Origin: a virus
Direction: 5' to 3' (one strand)
Length of the DNA stretch: 27,206 nucleotides
IMG/VR virus record: IMGVR_UViG_3300048023_000090
Coordinates: 1-27,206 of that record
Positions 1 through 6,390 of the stretch are shown in pieces; position 1 is the stretch's first letter, and each line of letters begins with the position of its first letter. Under the pieces are notes generated by a model. That model was not told the origin of the DNA. It searched no databases and saw nothing but the letters and a program-made list of their open reading frames with translations. Made by a program: the position numbers and the translations under genes.

Positions 1-421
1 AGAAATCTATCTCATCAATCTCAGTGTAAGACTTGATTATCTCACCTTTCAATGTGTGTTCGCGGTAGAGTTCTTCGGTGTCACCCCTATCTGATCTCAA
101 TACGATTACATGTTTACCCTTGAAGTGAGGGATGATCTTATCCATGTGAGACTGAGACTTGGCAAGGTCTTTTGGATTCATCTGCAACTCACCGTGATAT
201 CGAAACTCGCTGTCACTAGGGATCACAATTACATCTGCCCACTCAATCACTTCTGGGTCACGCGATGGTTTGCCGCCAAACGAAATGTTGTACTCTCTGT
301 ATTCGTGTTGGGGATTGTCTTTCATCCAACGAACATAATTCTCCAAGAAACTGTCCAACACAGTTTGTAATGGGCCCTCGTATCTCACATTGGATCGCAA
401 TCTGGCACATGCAATTTTCAT
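1..421 (-). CDS. Unknown phage protein, C-terminus beyond the window
   Basis: An open frame starts at ATG 421-419 and runs without a stop off the left edge, so about 140 N-terminal residues are visible. The protein begins MKIACARLRSNVRYEGPL. It holds a hydrophobic strand near residues 70-75 (WADVIVIPS) and a second strand further on (HVIVLRSDR), an alternating alpha/beta pattern as in Rossmann-like or GT-B-like folds. No catalytic motif is recognisable, so no function is assigned. Its ATG overlaps the TGA of the upstream nucleotidyltransferase gene (ATGA), which makes it the fourth gene of a translationally coupled operon. A role next to the nucleotidyltransferase, for example in sugar or polyol transfer, is inference from position only. 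Confidence 0.75.
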   Translation of the reverse strand, partial: MKIACARLRSNVRYEGPLQTVLDSFLENYVRWMKDNPQHEYREYNISFGGKPSRDPEVIEWADVIVIPSDSEFRYHGELQMNPKDLAKSQSHMDKIIPHFKGKHVIVLRSDRGDTEELYREHTLKGEIIKSYTEIDEIDF

Positions 422-813
422 GATAACTTCACTCGGTCTCGCAAACTAGTAGAAGAAAAAGAATGTTTCCTATTGGTATATGCAACAGGTATATTCAATT
501 CATCACCAGTAAAACGTTTGTCTCTGTAGTCTTCGCCAACAAATCTCACATCAATTTTTTTCGTGAGAAGAATATCCATCAAGCAAGTCTCGGTTGAGTA
601 TGGAATAATTTCATCTACATACTTCAACCCGTCAAGCTGGATAAACCTTTCGTATACGGACTGCACTGGTGAATTCTTATTCTGTCTATCCACACTCGGA
701 TCAATGTGCAACCCAACAATCAACCAATCACATCGACTGGCCGATTCTTCCAACATTACTACATGTCCAGCATGTAACAAATCAAATGCACCACAAGTAA
801 ATCCAACTTTCAT
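418..813 (-). CDS. Cytidylyltransferase-like nucleotidyltransferase (TagD/HldE type)
   Basis: This 131-residue protein looks like a single-domain member of the HxGH nucleotidyltransferase superfamily, the family of glycerol-3-phosphate cytidylyltransferase. Visible signatures are GAFDLLHAGH near residues 8-17, which contains the HxGH nucleotide-binding motif after the first strand, a GLHIDPSVDR segment near residues 34-43, GEDYRDKRF near 93-101, and a STSLRDR motif near 121-127. The last matches the ISTTxIR-type motif that contacts the nucleotide phosphates. Length is close to that of TagD. Family members activate a phosphorylated polyol or sugar with CTP or ATP; the substrate here cannot be read from sequence. 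Start and stop are both ATGA-coupled to neighbours, so it is expressed with the DruA-like gene and the truncated gene. Confidence 0.85.
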   Translation of the reverse strand: MKVGFTCGAFDLLHAGHVVMLEESASRCDWLIVGLHIDPSVDRQNKNSPVQSVYERFIQLDGLKYVDEIIPYSTETCLMDILLTKKIDVRFVGEDYRDKRFTGDELNIPVAYTNRKHSFSSTSLRDRVKLS

Positions 814-1922
814 CGTATAATATCTATCTTATCAATTGTATTTTGGTTCCACACTTCCAACTCTTTTCTAATCCTACCATCGGACATCAGATTGTTGTGT
901 CGTTTGGTTGCAAGTTTCTTCCACCACTTGATGACCTCTGGCAATTCAAACCTGTCAAAGTTCTCGGCTTTCTGTAATGTGTCGGTCTTACCTAGAAGAA
1001 CATCCTTTGTATTAGAGTATCCATACTCCGACATATAAAATCTTTTGTTTGTTGTTACATCAGTAGATGACTTGATCGTGTCAGTAAATCTTTTGTACTC
1101 ATCAGCATCATGTTGTTTCAAGGATGCCTTGACGATACCAACCATCTTGGTTTGAATTTTTAGTTTGCGACTAGACGCACCTTTGTGTATCAGTTCTTCT
1201 CCATCGTTCTTTTCAGTAAACCAATCACGCAGATGAAAGTATATGTCCTCACCCATAGTCAACAAAAACTGTGACTGCGTGTCACCCTTATATCTAAGGA
1301 AGGGTCTCATGCCATCATACATGGATGCGCCTTTGATGTTACCGTACAGAGAGGTGGTCTCAAACAAACAGAATTCTGTTTTATATTTTTTGTCCAACAT
1401 GCGGCGAACCTCATGGGAACAACAGATTGCGGCCATAAGTTTACCACCAAGATAGTTGAACCCGAATGGTTGTACGGGGACAATGTTGAACCCCATGATC
1501 GCACGTTGGTTAAAGATTCCAAGATCGGGAACGCCACCTAGATAATCGTTTCTGGGTTTTGAGTTGATGAGAGGAGAACCCATCTTAATAAACCCAACGG
1601 CTTTGTTTGTGTTTGTCTCTTTGACCACCAGTTTTAGAGATTTGCCTGGCGCTTCATCGGGGGAGAAAGAAGCGGTCATCTCTAACATCTGGTCAAAGAT
1701 TTCGTTGTTCATTTGAACAACTTCAAAGTCCATATCATCGGGTGGCGTTTCCCAATCTTGAAACATGTCGTCTTCAACAGACATACCAAAAAGGGGTGGA
1801 GGTAATGCCTTCACCCTTTCAATTTTTCTTGCACGAAAATAATCATCAATTCTTCCAAAGTTTGAGAAGTAATCAATAATTAGATTGCTCGCGTACAGCG
1901 AGTCTTCTTTACATAGAATCAT
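810..1922 (-). CDS. DUF4338/DruA-like phage protein
   Basis: This 370-residue protein has a central segment that I recognise, without a database check, as the DUF4338 type, the family that includes DruA of the Druantia defence system. The cues are FNYLGGKLMAAICCSHEVRR near residues 155-174, followed by a TTSLYGN motif and a SMYDGM segment. Upstream, KAVGFIKMGSPL looks like the strand pair seen before the LGGKL helix in this family. The N-terminal 110 residues and the C-terminal 150 residues are not recognised. The C-terminus is rich in Lys, Arg and Trp. Proteins with this domain occur in phages as well as in defence islands and their biochemical activity is not established. Start and stop are ATGA-coupled on both sides. 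The domain call is moderate; the coding call is strong. Confidence 0.7.
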   Translation of the reverse strand: MILCKEDSLYASNLIIDYFSNFGRIDDYFRARKIERVKALPPPLFGMSVEDDMFQDWETPPDDMDFEVVQMNNEIFDQMLEMTASFSPDEAPGKSLKLVVKETNTNKAVGFIKMGSPLINSKPRNDYLGGVPDLGIFNQRAIMGFNIVPVQPFGFNYLGGKLMAAICCSHEVRRMLDKKYKTEFCLFETTSLYGNIKGASMYDGMRPFLRYKGDTQSQFLLTMGEDIYFHLRDWFTEKNDGEELIHKGASSRKLKIQTKMVGIVKASLKQHDADEYKRFTDTIKSSTDVTTNKRFYMSEYGYSNTKDVLLGKTDTLQKAENFDRFELPEVIKWWKKLATKRHNNLMSDGRIRKELEVWNQNTIDKIDIIR

Positions 1923-2461
1923 ACAACAGTCATGAATTGTGGAACAGGTCGATTAGTCCACTTAGAAAAATGAGCTTTGTATTTGCGATAGTACAGTTGA
2001 TATGCCTCAACAAAGTCATCACGTTTTACGTCATCGGGCATTGCTTGCGGTAATATTGTGAGTTGTCCCATCGGAATATTCTCTGGCGGTTTCTCCAGAA
2101 CCTTGTGGAGTTTGACCCACGAAGCATGGTGTTTGCCATATCGATGGGTGTATTCTTTGGCAAGTTCTGACCAAAGAGTGTACATCCACATGTAGTTTTC
2201 CTGAGTGGCACGGACCCAGATATTAGTAGGATGATTGATATGGGATGCCTTGTATAAGGTTTGTTCCACCAAATCATCATCCATGCGCCAACGTTTGATG
2301 TTTCTACCGTTAGCAGTCTTATCAAGGTATTGAGAACCGTCAAGTACACGGTGTGCCGTGGACATCATTTGCGGATACTCAATGTTCATTTTCACAACGT
2401 GTTTGTCATTGTGTAAACGTGCAGCAATGACAGGGTTTTTGTGAAGTCCAAATGCGTTCAT
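1919..2461 (-). CDS. Conserved phage protein with DKHVVKM signature, function unknown
   Basis: This 180-residue protein has an N-terminal signature of a family common in T4-like and marine phages: HNDKHVVKMNIEYPQMMSTA near residues 17-36, followed by HRVLDG. Later features are a HPTNIWVRATQENYMWMY segment and an EYTHRYGKHHAS segment. The many conserved His, Lys and Glu residues suggest an enzyme or metal site. I recall some members being annotated as pyrimidine-dimer glycosylase-like, but I do not see enough to claim that. It is the first gene of the four-gene operon, with a strong AGGGGGT ribosome-binding site and a consensus sigma-70 promoter about 28 bp upstream. Its TGA overlaps the next ATG (ATGA). 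Confidence 0.8.
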   Translation of the reverse strand: MNAFGLHKNPVIAARLHNDKHVVKMNIEYPQMMSTAHRVLDGSQYLDKTANGRNIKRWRMDDDLVEQTLYKASHINHPTNIWVRATQENYMWMYTLWSELAKEYTHRYGKHHASWVKLHKVLEKPPENIPMGQLTILPQAMPDDVKRDDFVEAYQLYYRKYKAHFSKWTNRPVPQFMTVV

Positions 2462-2488
2462 AATGTATACCCCCTAGTATCATGTACC

Positions 2489-2517
2489 ATTATACACACT
2501 GTCCGGCCAGATGTCAA
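2489..2517 (-). promoter_or_regulatory. Perfect-consensus sigma-70 promoter for the left operon
   Basis: Read on the minus strand, TTGACA (2517-2512), exactly 17 bp, then TATAAT (2494-2489). Both hexamers match the bacterial housekeeping consensus at all positions. Transcription would begin near 2482, about 20 bp before the ATG of the DKHVVKM gene. The -35 box overlaps the last codons of gp55. This predicts strong, immediate-early transcription by unmodified host polymerase. Confidence 0.9.
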
Positions 2518-3104
2518 GACTCTTTTAGTGCATCAATCTTCTCTTTGGCCAAGTCCATTGCTTCCTTGTCATTGAAGTACTTCGGTCTACGTTTTGGTTG
2601 ATTCTTGTTAGTCTCCGCGAACTTCTCGTTAGACTTCTCAGCATCTTCAATCTGTCTCTTCATGTACTCAAGAAATTCAGTAGAACCAGAGTCTCCACCA
2701 AGTTCTTCCATCATACTATGAAGATCAAGACTCTGGATATACTTGTTCTTGGTATCAATCTGTTTCTTCTCTTTCTGAATCCTACGCAAGAAAGCATAGT
2801 AGGTAATCTGAGTAAAATATGCAAAGGGATTCTTGGACTTAGCAGGGTCAAAGTTATTGATATAGGTGATGCAGTTTTCAATACCGTCGAGAATCATTTC
2901 CTCTCGGAAAGTATAGTTTACAAAGTTAGACTTGTAAGCCAAGTGATTAGCAATCTTAACGAAACACTCACCGATGTAGTTTGACACCCTCGGTTTGGGT
3001 TCGCCAGCATCTTCTGCAGCAAGACGTTCTTCGCGGTACTCTGTCATCGCCGCCAGAAAATCTTTGTTGTTGACGTAGTGTCGGTTTTCTTTTTTGTTTG
3101 CCAT
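2514..3104 (-). CDS. 55: gp55, sigma factor for late transcription
   Basis: This 196-residue protein matches T4 gp55 (185 residues) along most of its length. It begins with a YVNNKDFLAAMTEYR segment (T4: YVNNKELLQAIIDWK), followed by an IGECFVKIANHLAYKSNF helix and REEMILDGIENCITYINNFD, the region equivalent to the sigma -10 recognition and core-binding part. KNPFAYFTQITYYAFLRRI and KEKK come next. gp55 directs host RNA polymerase to TATAAATA late promoters, which occur across this window. The chosen start (ATG 3104) has an AAGGA ribosome-binding site; a longer frame to 3185 has none. The T4 C-terminal clamp-binding motif (SLDFL) is not seen: the protein ends in KIDALKES. Confidence 0.93.
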   Translation of the reverse strand: MANKKENRHYVNNKDFLAAMTEYREERLAAEDAGEPKPRVSNYIGECFVKIANHLAYKSNFVNYTFREEMILDGIENCITYINNFDPAKSKNPFAYFTQITYYAFLRRIQKEKKQIDTKNKYIQSLDLHSMMEELGGDSGSTEFLEYMKRQIEDAEKSNEKFAETNKNQPKRRPKYFNDKEAMDLAKEKIDALKES

Positions 3105-3134
3105 AATATAATTCCTTTTATGGATAGAATGTAT

Positions 3135-3163
3135 AATATACCACTCTATCAGGTAAATGTCAA
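3135..3163 (-). promoter_or_regulatory. Sigma-70-type promoter for gp55
   Basis: On the minus strand, TTGACA (3163-3158), 17 bp, then TATATT (3140-3135), one mismatch from TATAAT. The gp55 ATG is at 3104 with AAGGA just upstream. The late sigma factor is thus made from an early/middle host-type promoter, as its role requires. Confidence 0.8.
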
Positions 3164-3178
3164 TGATAGAATAAACCC

Positions 3179-3207
3179 TTGACAACAGGTCAAAAAACGA
3201 TTACAAT
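3179..3207 (+). promoter_or_regulatory. Possible plus-strand sigma-70 promoter (antisense)
   Basis: On the plus strand, TTGACA (3179-3184), 17 bp, TACAAT (3202-3207). It points rightward, antisense to the small acidic-tailed gene and uvsW. The -35 box is part of a small inverted repeat, TTGAC-AACAG-GTCAA (3179-3193). No plus-strand gene follows, so if active it would make an antisense RNA. It could also be chance in an AT-rich gap. Confidence 0.35.
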
Positions 3208-3235
3208 TGACTTGTAGTTCTAAGGATAATTAAGC

Positions 3236-3646
3236 TTAATGTAGCTGGTCCTTGGGTTTACCCAATGAATTAATTTGATCGATTAGATCATCAAGCGTGG
3301 CATCTTCATCTATCATCGGGTCAAAATCATCCAGAGCGTCTAAGAAATCTAACCCCTCTCGTCTGTCTTCCATGTATCCCTCTGTCATCTTGAAGAATCC
3401 TTCGGTATACTGTTCATCCAAACCGCAGATGGTTATGATTTTACTTTGTTTTATTCTATAGGTTTCGTCGGTTGTAAAAGACAACCAAGGTCTCAACGAT
3501 AAAGCTTCGTGGGTAGAATTAATTTTTACTCTGGTTACTTCCAGCGGAATAGTCGTTTCAATATCGACTTCGTTTTCTGAGATGATACCAGCAATAAGCT
3601 GCATACCATTTTCTAAACAAATAATACTAGGTTTGCATTTTACCAT
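3236..3646 (-). CDS. Small acidic-tailed protein between uvsW and gp55
   Basis: This 136-residue protein of unknown function has an N-terminal half rich in beta strands (KPSIICLENGMQLIAGII, then DIETTIPLEVTRVKI), resembling a small Sm-like or OB-like barrel. The second half is very acidic and amphipathic. It contains GLDFLDALDDFDP near residues 98-110, followed by DDLIDQINSL. The gene overlaps the end of uvsW by 20 bp and lies just before gp55, the same slot as a small conserved gene in marine T4-like phages. The LDFL-containing acidic stretch resembles the clamp-binding tail of T4 gp55, so a role in late transcription or clamp contact is possible, but this is inference. Confidence 0.75.
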   Translation of the reverse strand: MVKCKPSIICLENGMQLIAGIISENEVDIETTIPLEVTRVKINSTHEALSLRPWLSFTTDETYRIKQSKIITICGLDEQYTEGFFKMTEGYMEDRREGLDFLDALDDFDPMIDEDATLDDLIDQINSLGKPKDQLH

Positions 3647-5114
3647 TAGAGTCTATCCTTATAACTTTGTATTCAAAGTTCTCTTCATTATATAATTTAA
3701 TTCTCTCAAGCACATGATTCAAAGTATAGTTCTTTTTGTTCTTCCATGATAAATCATCACCAATATCAAATAAATTACAACTAGATTTGTCTTCGCCTTT
3801 CCTCAGACCCCTACCAATAGACTGTAGATTTCTTATTCGACTCTTACTTGGCGAGGCGAACACTACATTGTGTAGGTTTCTAATATTTATACCAGTGGAG
3901 AACGTGCCATAAGAGGCCACAATTATAGTGTCTTTTGATTGTTCTGTCAACTCACGAATCTTTTCTCTCTGTTCGGTCTCGGTGCCACCGAAAACAAAGT
4001 ACACTGGTTTGTCAGTCATTTCCTTTATCATCTTATACAGGACATCACCGTGTTTCTCTACAAACTGGTACAAGACCAGCGTATTACCCTTCTGAGAGGT
4101 CGCCAGCTTCGCCAGAATGTCATTGCGTTCTGGGTTCGATACTAGGAAGTCCATCTCTTCTTGATAGGTCATTTTAGATACAAGTTTTCTTTGTTCGTCT
4201 GCATACCCTATTACCATACAGATAATTTTAAGTTCTGCAAGTTCTTTTTTGTCCATCAATTTTTTGGTTGTGGTCACTTTAAACACCGGACCAAACACAC
4301 CTTCCAAGACAAGTTTGTGTGTCTTTGTGCCGTCTAGTGTACCAGTAGTACCAATTCTGAAACGGGCGTTAGTACATTTGTCCATGAGTGTCATCAGTGA
4401 CTTCGCCTTGAACAAGTGAGCTTCGTCACCATAGACTACATCAAACTGACTGAACCACTCTTGGGGAAACTTGTAGATAGACTGCCATGTAGATATCACT
4501 ACATCAGCATTGTTGGATTTCTCTTTCCCACCATAAATTCTGTGACAGTGTTTTGCCACTTTGAACCCGTTATTACTTGAGTAGTCTCGGAAGTCACCGT
4601 ACATCTGTTCTACCAGTGAGGTGGTGGGTACTACGATCAACTGTTTGCGACCCAGAGCTTGGTGGTATCTAATCAGTGAGTAAATGATAAGTGACTTACC
4701 AGATGCAGTCGGTGATAACAACAGAGTCCTACCAGAGTTTATCGCCTCATGGATTGCGTCTTGTTGATAATCTCTTGCTTCGATTTTTTTCTTTTGGCTG
4801 TGAAGATTCAAGACACCACAAAACTCTGATATCTCTTCTTTGGAAATCTTTTCACCGAATGGTTCAAGATCAATCTGAATCTCATACTCTAATTGTTTTG
4901 CAAACTTAATTAGATACGGGACCAAACCAATATAGAGTTCAGCCTTGTTGACGTTGTATAGTCGTATCTTGCCATCCCAATACTTGTTTCTATAGGACGG
5001 CATAAACTTGGCGCCAGGCACTTCAAAGGTAAAGAAATCTGATATTTCTCTCCTTATGCCATCGTCTGCCTCGACGTAAACGTGAACGTTATCTTTTTGT
5101 TTTACCCAAATCAT
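3627..5114 (-). CDS. uvsW: UvsW, recombination DNA-RNA helicase and ATPase
   Basis: This 495-residue protein is a superfamily 2 helicase homologous to T4 UvsW (503 residues), which remodels recombination and stalled-fork intermediates and unwinds R-loops. The N-terminal domain has the T4-like pattern FFTFEVPGAKFMPSYRNKYW and WDGKIRLYN. Walker A is SPTASGKS (134-141) and the DEAH box is at 230-233. Motif III is TTGTL, and motif VI is QSIGRGLRKG (431-440). ASYGTFSTGIN closely matches T4 UvsW. The start chosen is ATG 5114, which forms an ATGA overlap with the uvsY stop; the longer frame would use a GTG at 5141 with no better ribosome-binding site. Confidence 0.95.
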   Translation of the reverse strand: MIWVKQKDNVHVYVEADDGIRREISDFFTFEVPGAKFMPSYRNKYWDGKIRLYNVNKAELYIGLVPYLIKFAKQLEYEIQIDLEPFGEKISKEEISEFCGVLNLHSQKKKIEARDYQQDAIHEAINSGRTLLLSPTASGKSLIIYSLIRYHQALGRKQLIVVPTTSLVEQMYGDFRDYSSNNGFKVAKHCHRIYGGKEKSNNADVVISTWQSIYKFPQEWFSQFDVVYGDEAHLFKAKSLMTLMDKCTNARFRIGTTGTLDGTKTHKLVLEGVFGPVFKVTTTKKLMDKKELAELKIICMVIGYADEQRKLVSKMTYQEEMDFLVSNPERNDILAKLATSQKGNTLVLYQFVEKHGDVLYKMIKEMTDKPVYFVFGGTETEQREKIRELTEQSKDTIIVASYGTFSTGINIRNLHNVVFASPSKSRIRNLQSIGRGLRKGEDKSSCNLFDIGDDLSWKNKKNYTLNHVLERIKLYNEENFEYKVIRIDSNGKMQT

Positions 5115-5554
5115 ATAAGCCCGGATTGCATCTTCGTCCACTCAACCGCAGTCTTGATGTCCCAACCTCGGCCATTCAAACTGCGGAGTACTCGGTCCAC
5201 GAAATCTACGGTAGTCTCCAAGTAGTATACTTTATCCTGTTGACGAATGACATCCGCATCACTATCTAGATGTTCTCTCATGTCTGTTCGCAACACAGAG
5301 TTCTTTCTCCAAGGTTCCCACCCCAGATTATCAAGTTCTTCTTTTGAAAGTTCTCCACGGAAGTATTCTGCTTTAACTCTCTCAAGTCTCTTGAGATCAG
5401 CAATTGCTTTTCGGAGTTGAAGTTTTGTGTTAGATAAAATTGTTACATACTTTGAGTGTAGTACAGGAGTTCTTGTTGACTCCCCACCCAAATCCAATTC
5501 ATCAAGTTTACAGTCTTCAGCCCATTGGGTCTGAAGTTCATTCAATGTTGCCAT
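5111..5554 (-). CDS. uvsY: UvsY, recombination mediator
   Basis: This 147-residue protein matches T4 UvsY (137 residues), which loads UvsX recombinase on gp32-coated single-stranded DNA. Shared features are the N-terminal LNELQTQWAEDCKLD segment, SKYVTILSNTKLQLRKAIADL (T4: SKWLNKHSSIKKEMLRIEAQK), KAEYFRGEL (T4: RLDYYSGRG), a VLRTDM...D segment and a C-terminal helical VDFVDRVLRSLNGRGWDIK block (T4: LDFCSGALDAIKSRGFAIK). The ribosome-binding site is AAGGT upstream of ATG 5554. It is translationally coupled to uvsW by ATGA. A minus-strand TATAAT box (5587-5582) lies upstream, but no convincing -35 box was found. Confidence 0.9.
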   Translation of the reverse strand: MATLNELQTQWAEDCKLDELDLGGESTRTPVLHSKYVTILSNTKLQLRKAIADLKRLERVKAEYFRGELSKEELDNLGWEPWRKNSVLRTDMREHLDSDADVIRQQDKVYYLETTVDFVDRVLRSLNGRGWDIKTAVEWTKMQSGLI

Positions 5555-5563
5555 AATATACCT

Positions 5564-6154
5564 TTAGGTCACGTTTCTAATATTATATATCCTATATTTA
5601 AATGACGCCGATCCAGTGAAGTATGGTGAATCACCAGATGATTGATCGAATTCTAGTCCAGACAATGCAATTGGAAATGCGCCTCTAAAAATAATTTCAA
5701 TGTTTGGATTGTCATTTGAGTCAAGAACAAAGAGACTCGCATCACTTACCTGAGCGAGAGCCTCTCTCTTGTCTTTCCTGTTTGACAGACCCGTTCTCCA
5801 CTCCTGACTTGCAACATAATCTTTGTATTGTTGCGTACCTTCTGGTGCTCCAAGACCGACCAACCAATCGTAAAGTTCCTTGTAGTTTGACATATCCTCT
5901 TGGATAAGGAATCTAATATTCAGATCACCAAAGGTCAACTTATCGCCTGGATATGCGATATCCTGCAACGGGGTAGCTTGAGTAGGGAACCCCATACTAA
6001 TGTCTGGAATGTTTGCACCCTGACAGAAAAATGCAACGTGCGGAATGTTGTGAATCTGAAACTTAAACCCAGTGGGTCTCAGATAATCTAGATCACCGTT
6101 AGCATGTGCATTGTACAACCCCGTATTGGGCGACAGTGTGGGAGTGTAAGCCAT
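5564..6154 (-). CDS. gp19-like tail tube paralogue
   Basis: This 196-residue protein is related to T4 gp19-type tail tube proteins. It has a PTGFKFQIHNIPHVAFFCQG first-strand region, a PLQDIAYPGDKLTFGDLNIR block, and IQEDMSNYKELYDWLVGLG, the typical tube-fold EDxxNxxxLxxWL helix. It ends in a strand-rich TGSASFKYRIYNI segment. The canonical gp19 is a different gene at 12912-13427, so this is a second tube-fold protein, perhaps a tube initiator or baseplate adaptor as T4 gp54 is. T4-like marine phages carry such a gene between gp23 and uvsY. It has an AGGAG ribosome-binding site and its own TATAAATA late promoter at 6177-6184. Confidence 0.85.
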   Translation of the reverse strand: MAYTPTLSPNTGLYNAHANGDLDYLRPTGFKFQIHNIPHVAFFCQGANIPDISMGFPTQATPLQDIAYPGDKLTFGDLNIRFLIQEDMSNYKELYDWLVGLGAPEGTQQYKDYVASQEWRTGLSNRKDKREALAQVSDASLFVLDSNDNPNIEIIFRGAFPIALSGLEFDQSSGDSPYFTGSASFKYRIYNIRNVT

Positions 6155-6176
6155 TATAGTCTCCTATGTATGGCAC

Positions 6177-6184
6177 TATTTATA
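6177..6184 (-). promoter_or_regulatory. T4-type late promoter, tail tube paralogue
   Basis: The minus strand reads TATAAATA, an exact match to the T4 late -10 octamer recognised by gp55. It lies 22 bp upstream of the ATG at 6154, giving a short leader that contains the AGGAG ribosome-binding site. Confidence 0.88.
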
Positions 6185-6196
6185 AGGATTCTAAGC

Positions 6197-6226
6197 CAAA
6201 AAAAAGAGGGTGTATGAACACCCCCC
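6197..6226 (-). terminator. Intrinsic terminator after the 30-residue peptide gene
   Basis: On the minus strand, a GGGTGT/ACACCC stem (6223-6218 with 6213-6208) and a four-base loop are followed by a U-rich tail TCTTTTTTTT. It ends the transcript of the beta-barrel and small membrane peptide genes just before the next late promoter. Confidence 0.85.
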
Positions 6227-6246
6227 TTTCATTCAAAATAATAAAG

Positions 6247-6339
6247 TTACATCAGGATCATCAACAGAATAACAATTCCGGCTCCCATTCCGAGTGAGGG
6301 TAGGTGAACCTTACCAATTACGGGTACTTGCATTTCCAT
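6247..6339 (-). CDS. 30-residue single-pass membrane peptide
   Basis: A short frame reads MEMQVPVIGKVHLPSLGMG, then AGIVILLMILM and a TAA stop, 30 residues in total. It is preceded at good spacing by AAAGGAGAAGTAA, a strong ribosome-binding site, and by a CATAAATA late-promoter variant 38 bp upstream. A terminator follows directly. The last 14 residues are a hydrophobic stretch suited to crossing or anchoring in a membrane. Size and context suggest a late-expressed membrane peptide, possibly a lysis or envelope accessory factor. I do not recognise a family. A second in-frame ATG two codons in (6333) could also be used. Confidence 0.75.
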   Translation of the reverse strand: MEMQVPVIGKVHLPSLGMGAGIVILLMILM

Positions 6340-6377
6340 TTACTTCTCCTTTATTATAGCCCTTATCGAGCATATAA

Positions 6378-6385
6378 TATTTATG
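6378..6385 (-). promoter_or_regulatory. Late promoter variant CATAAATA, small membrane peptide
   Basis: The minus strand reads CATAAATA, one base from TATAAATA, in the gap between the beta-barrel gene stop (6391) and the small peptide start (6339). The position is right for a separate late transcript. Confidence 0.6.
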
Positions 6386-6390
6386 TTAAA

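Noticed and set aside
3105-3185. Longer gp55 start at 3185
   Set aside because: It would start upstream of the sigma-70 promoter elements and adds 27 residues with no T4 gp55 counterpart.
5115-5141. Longer UvsW start at position 5141
   Set aside because: The start codon there is GTG without a good ribosome-binding site, and it overlaps uvsY by 31 bp. ATG 5114 forms an ATGA junction with the uvsY stop and gives a length closer to T4 UvsW.
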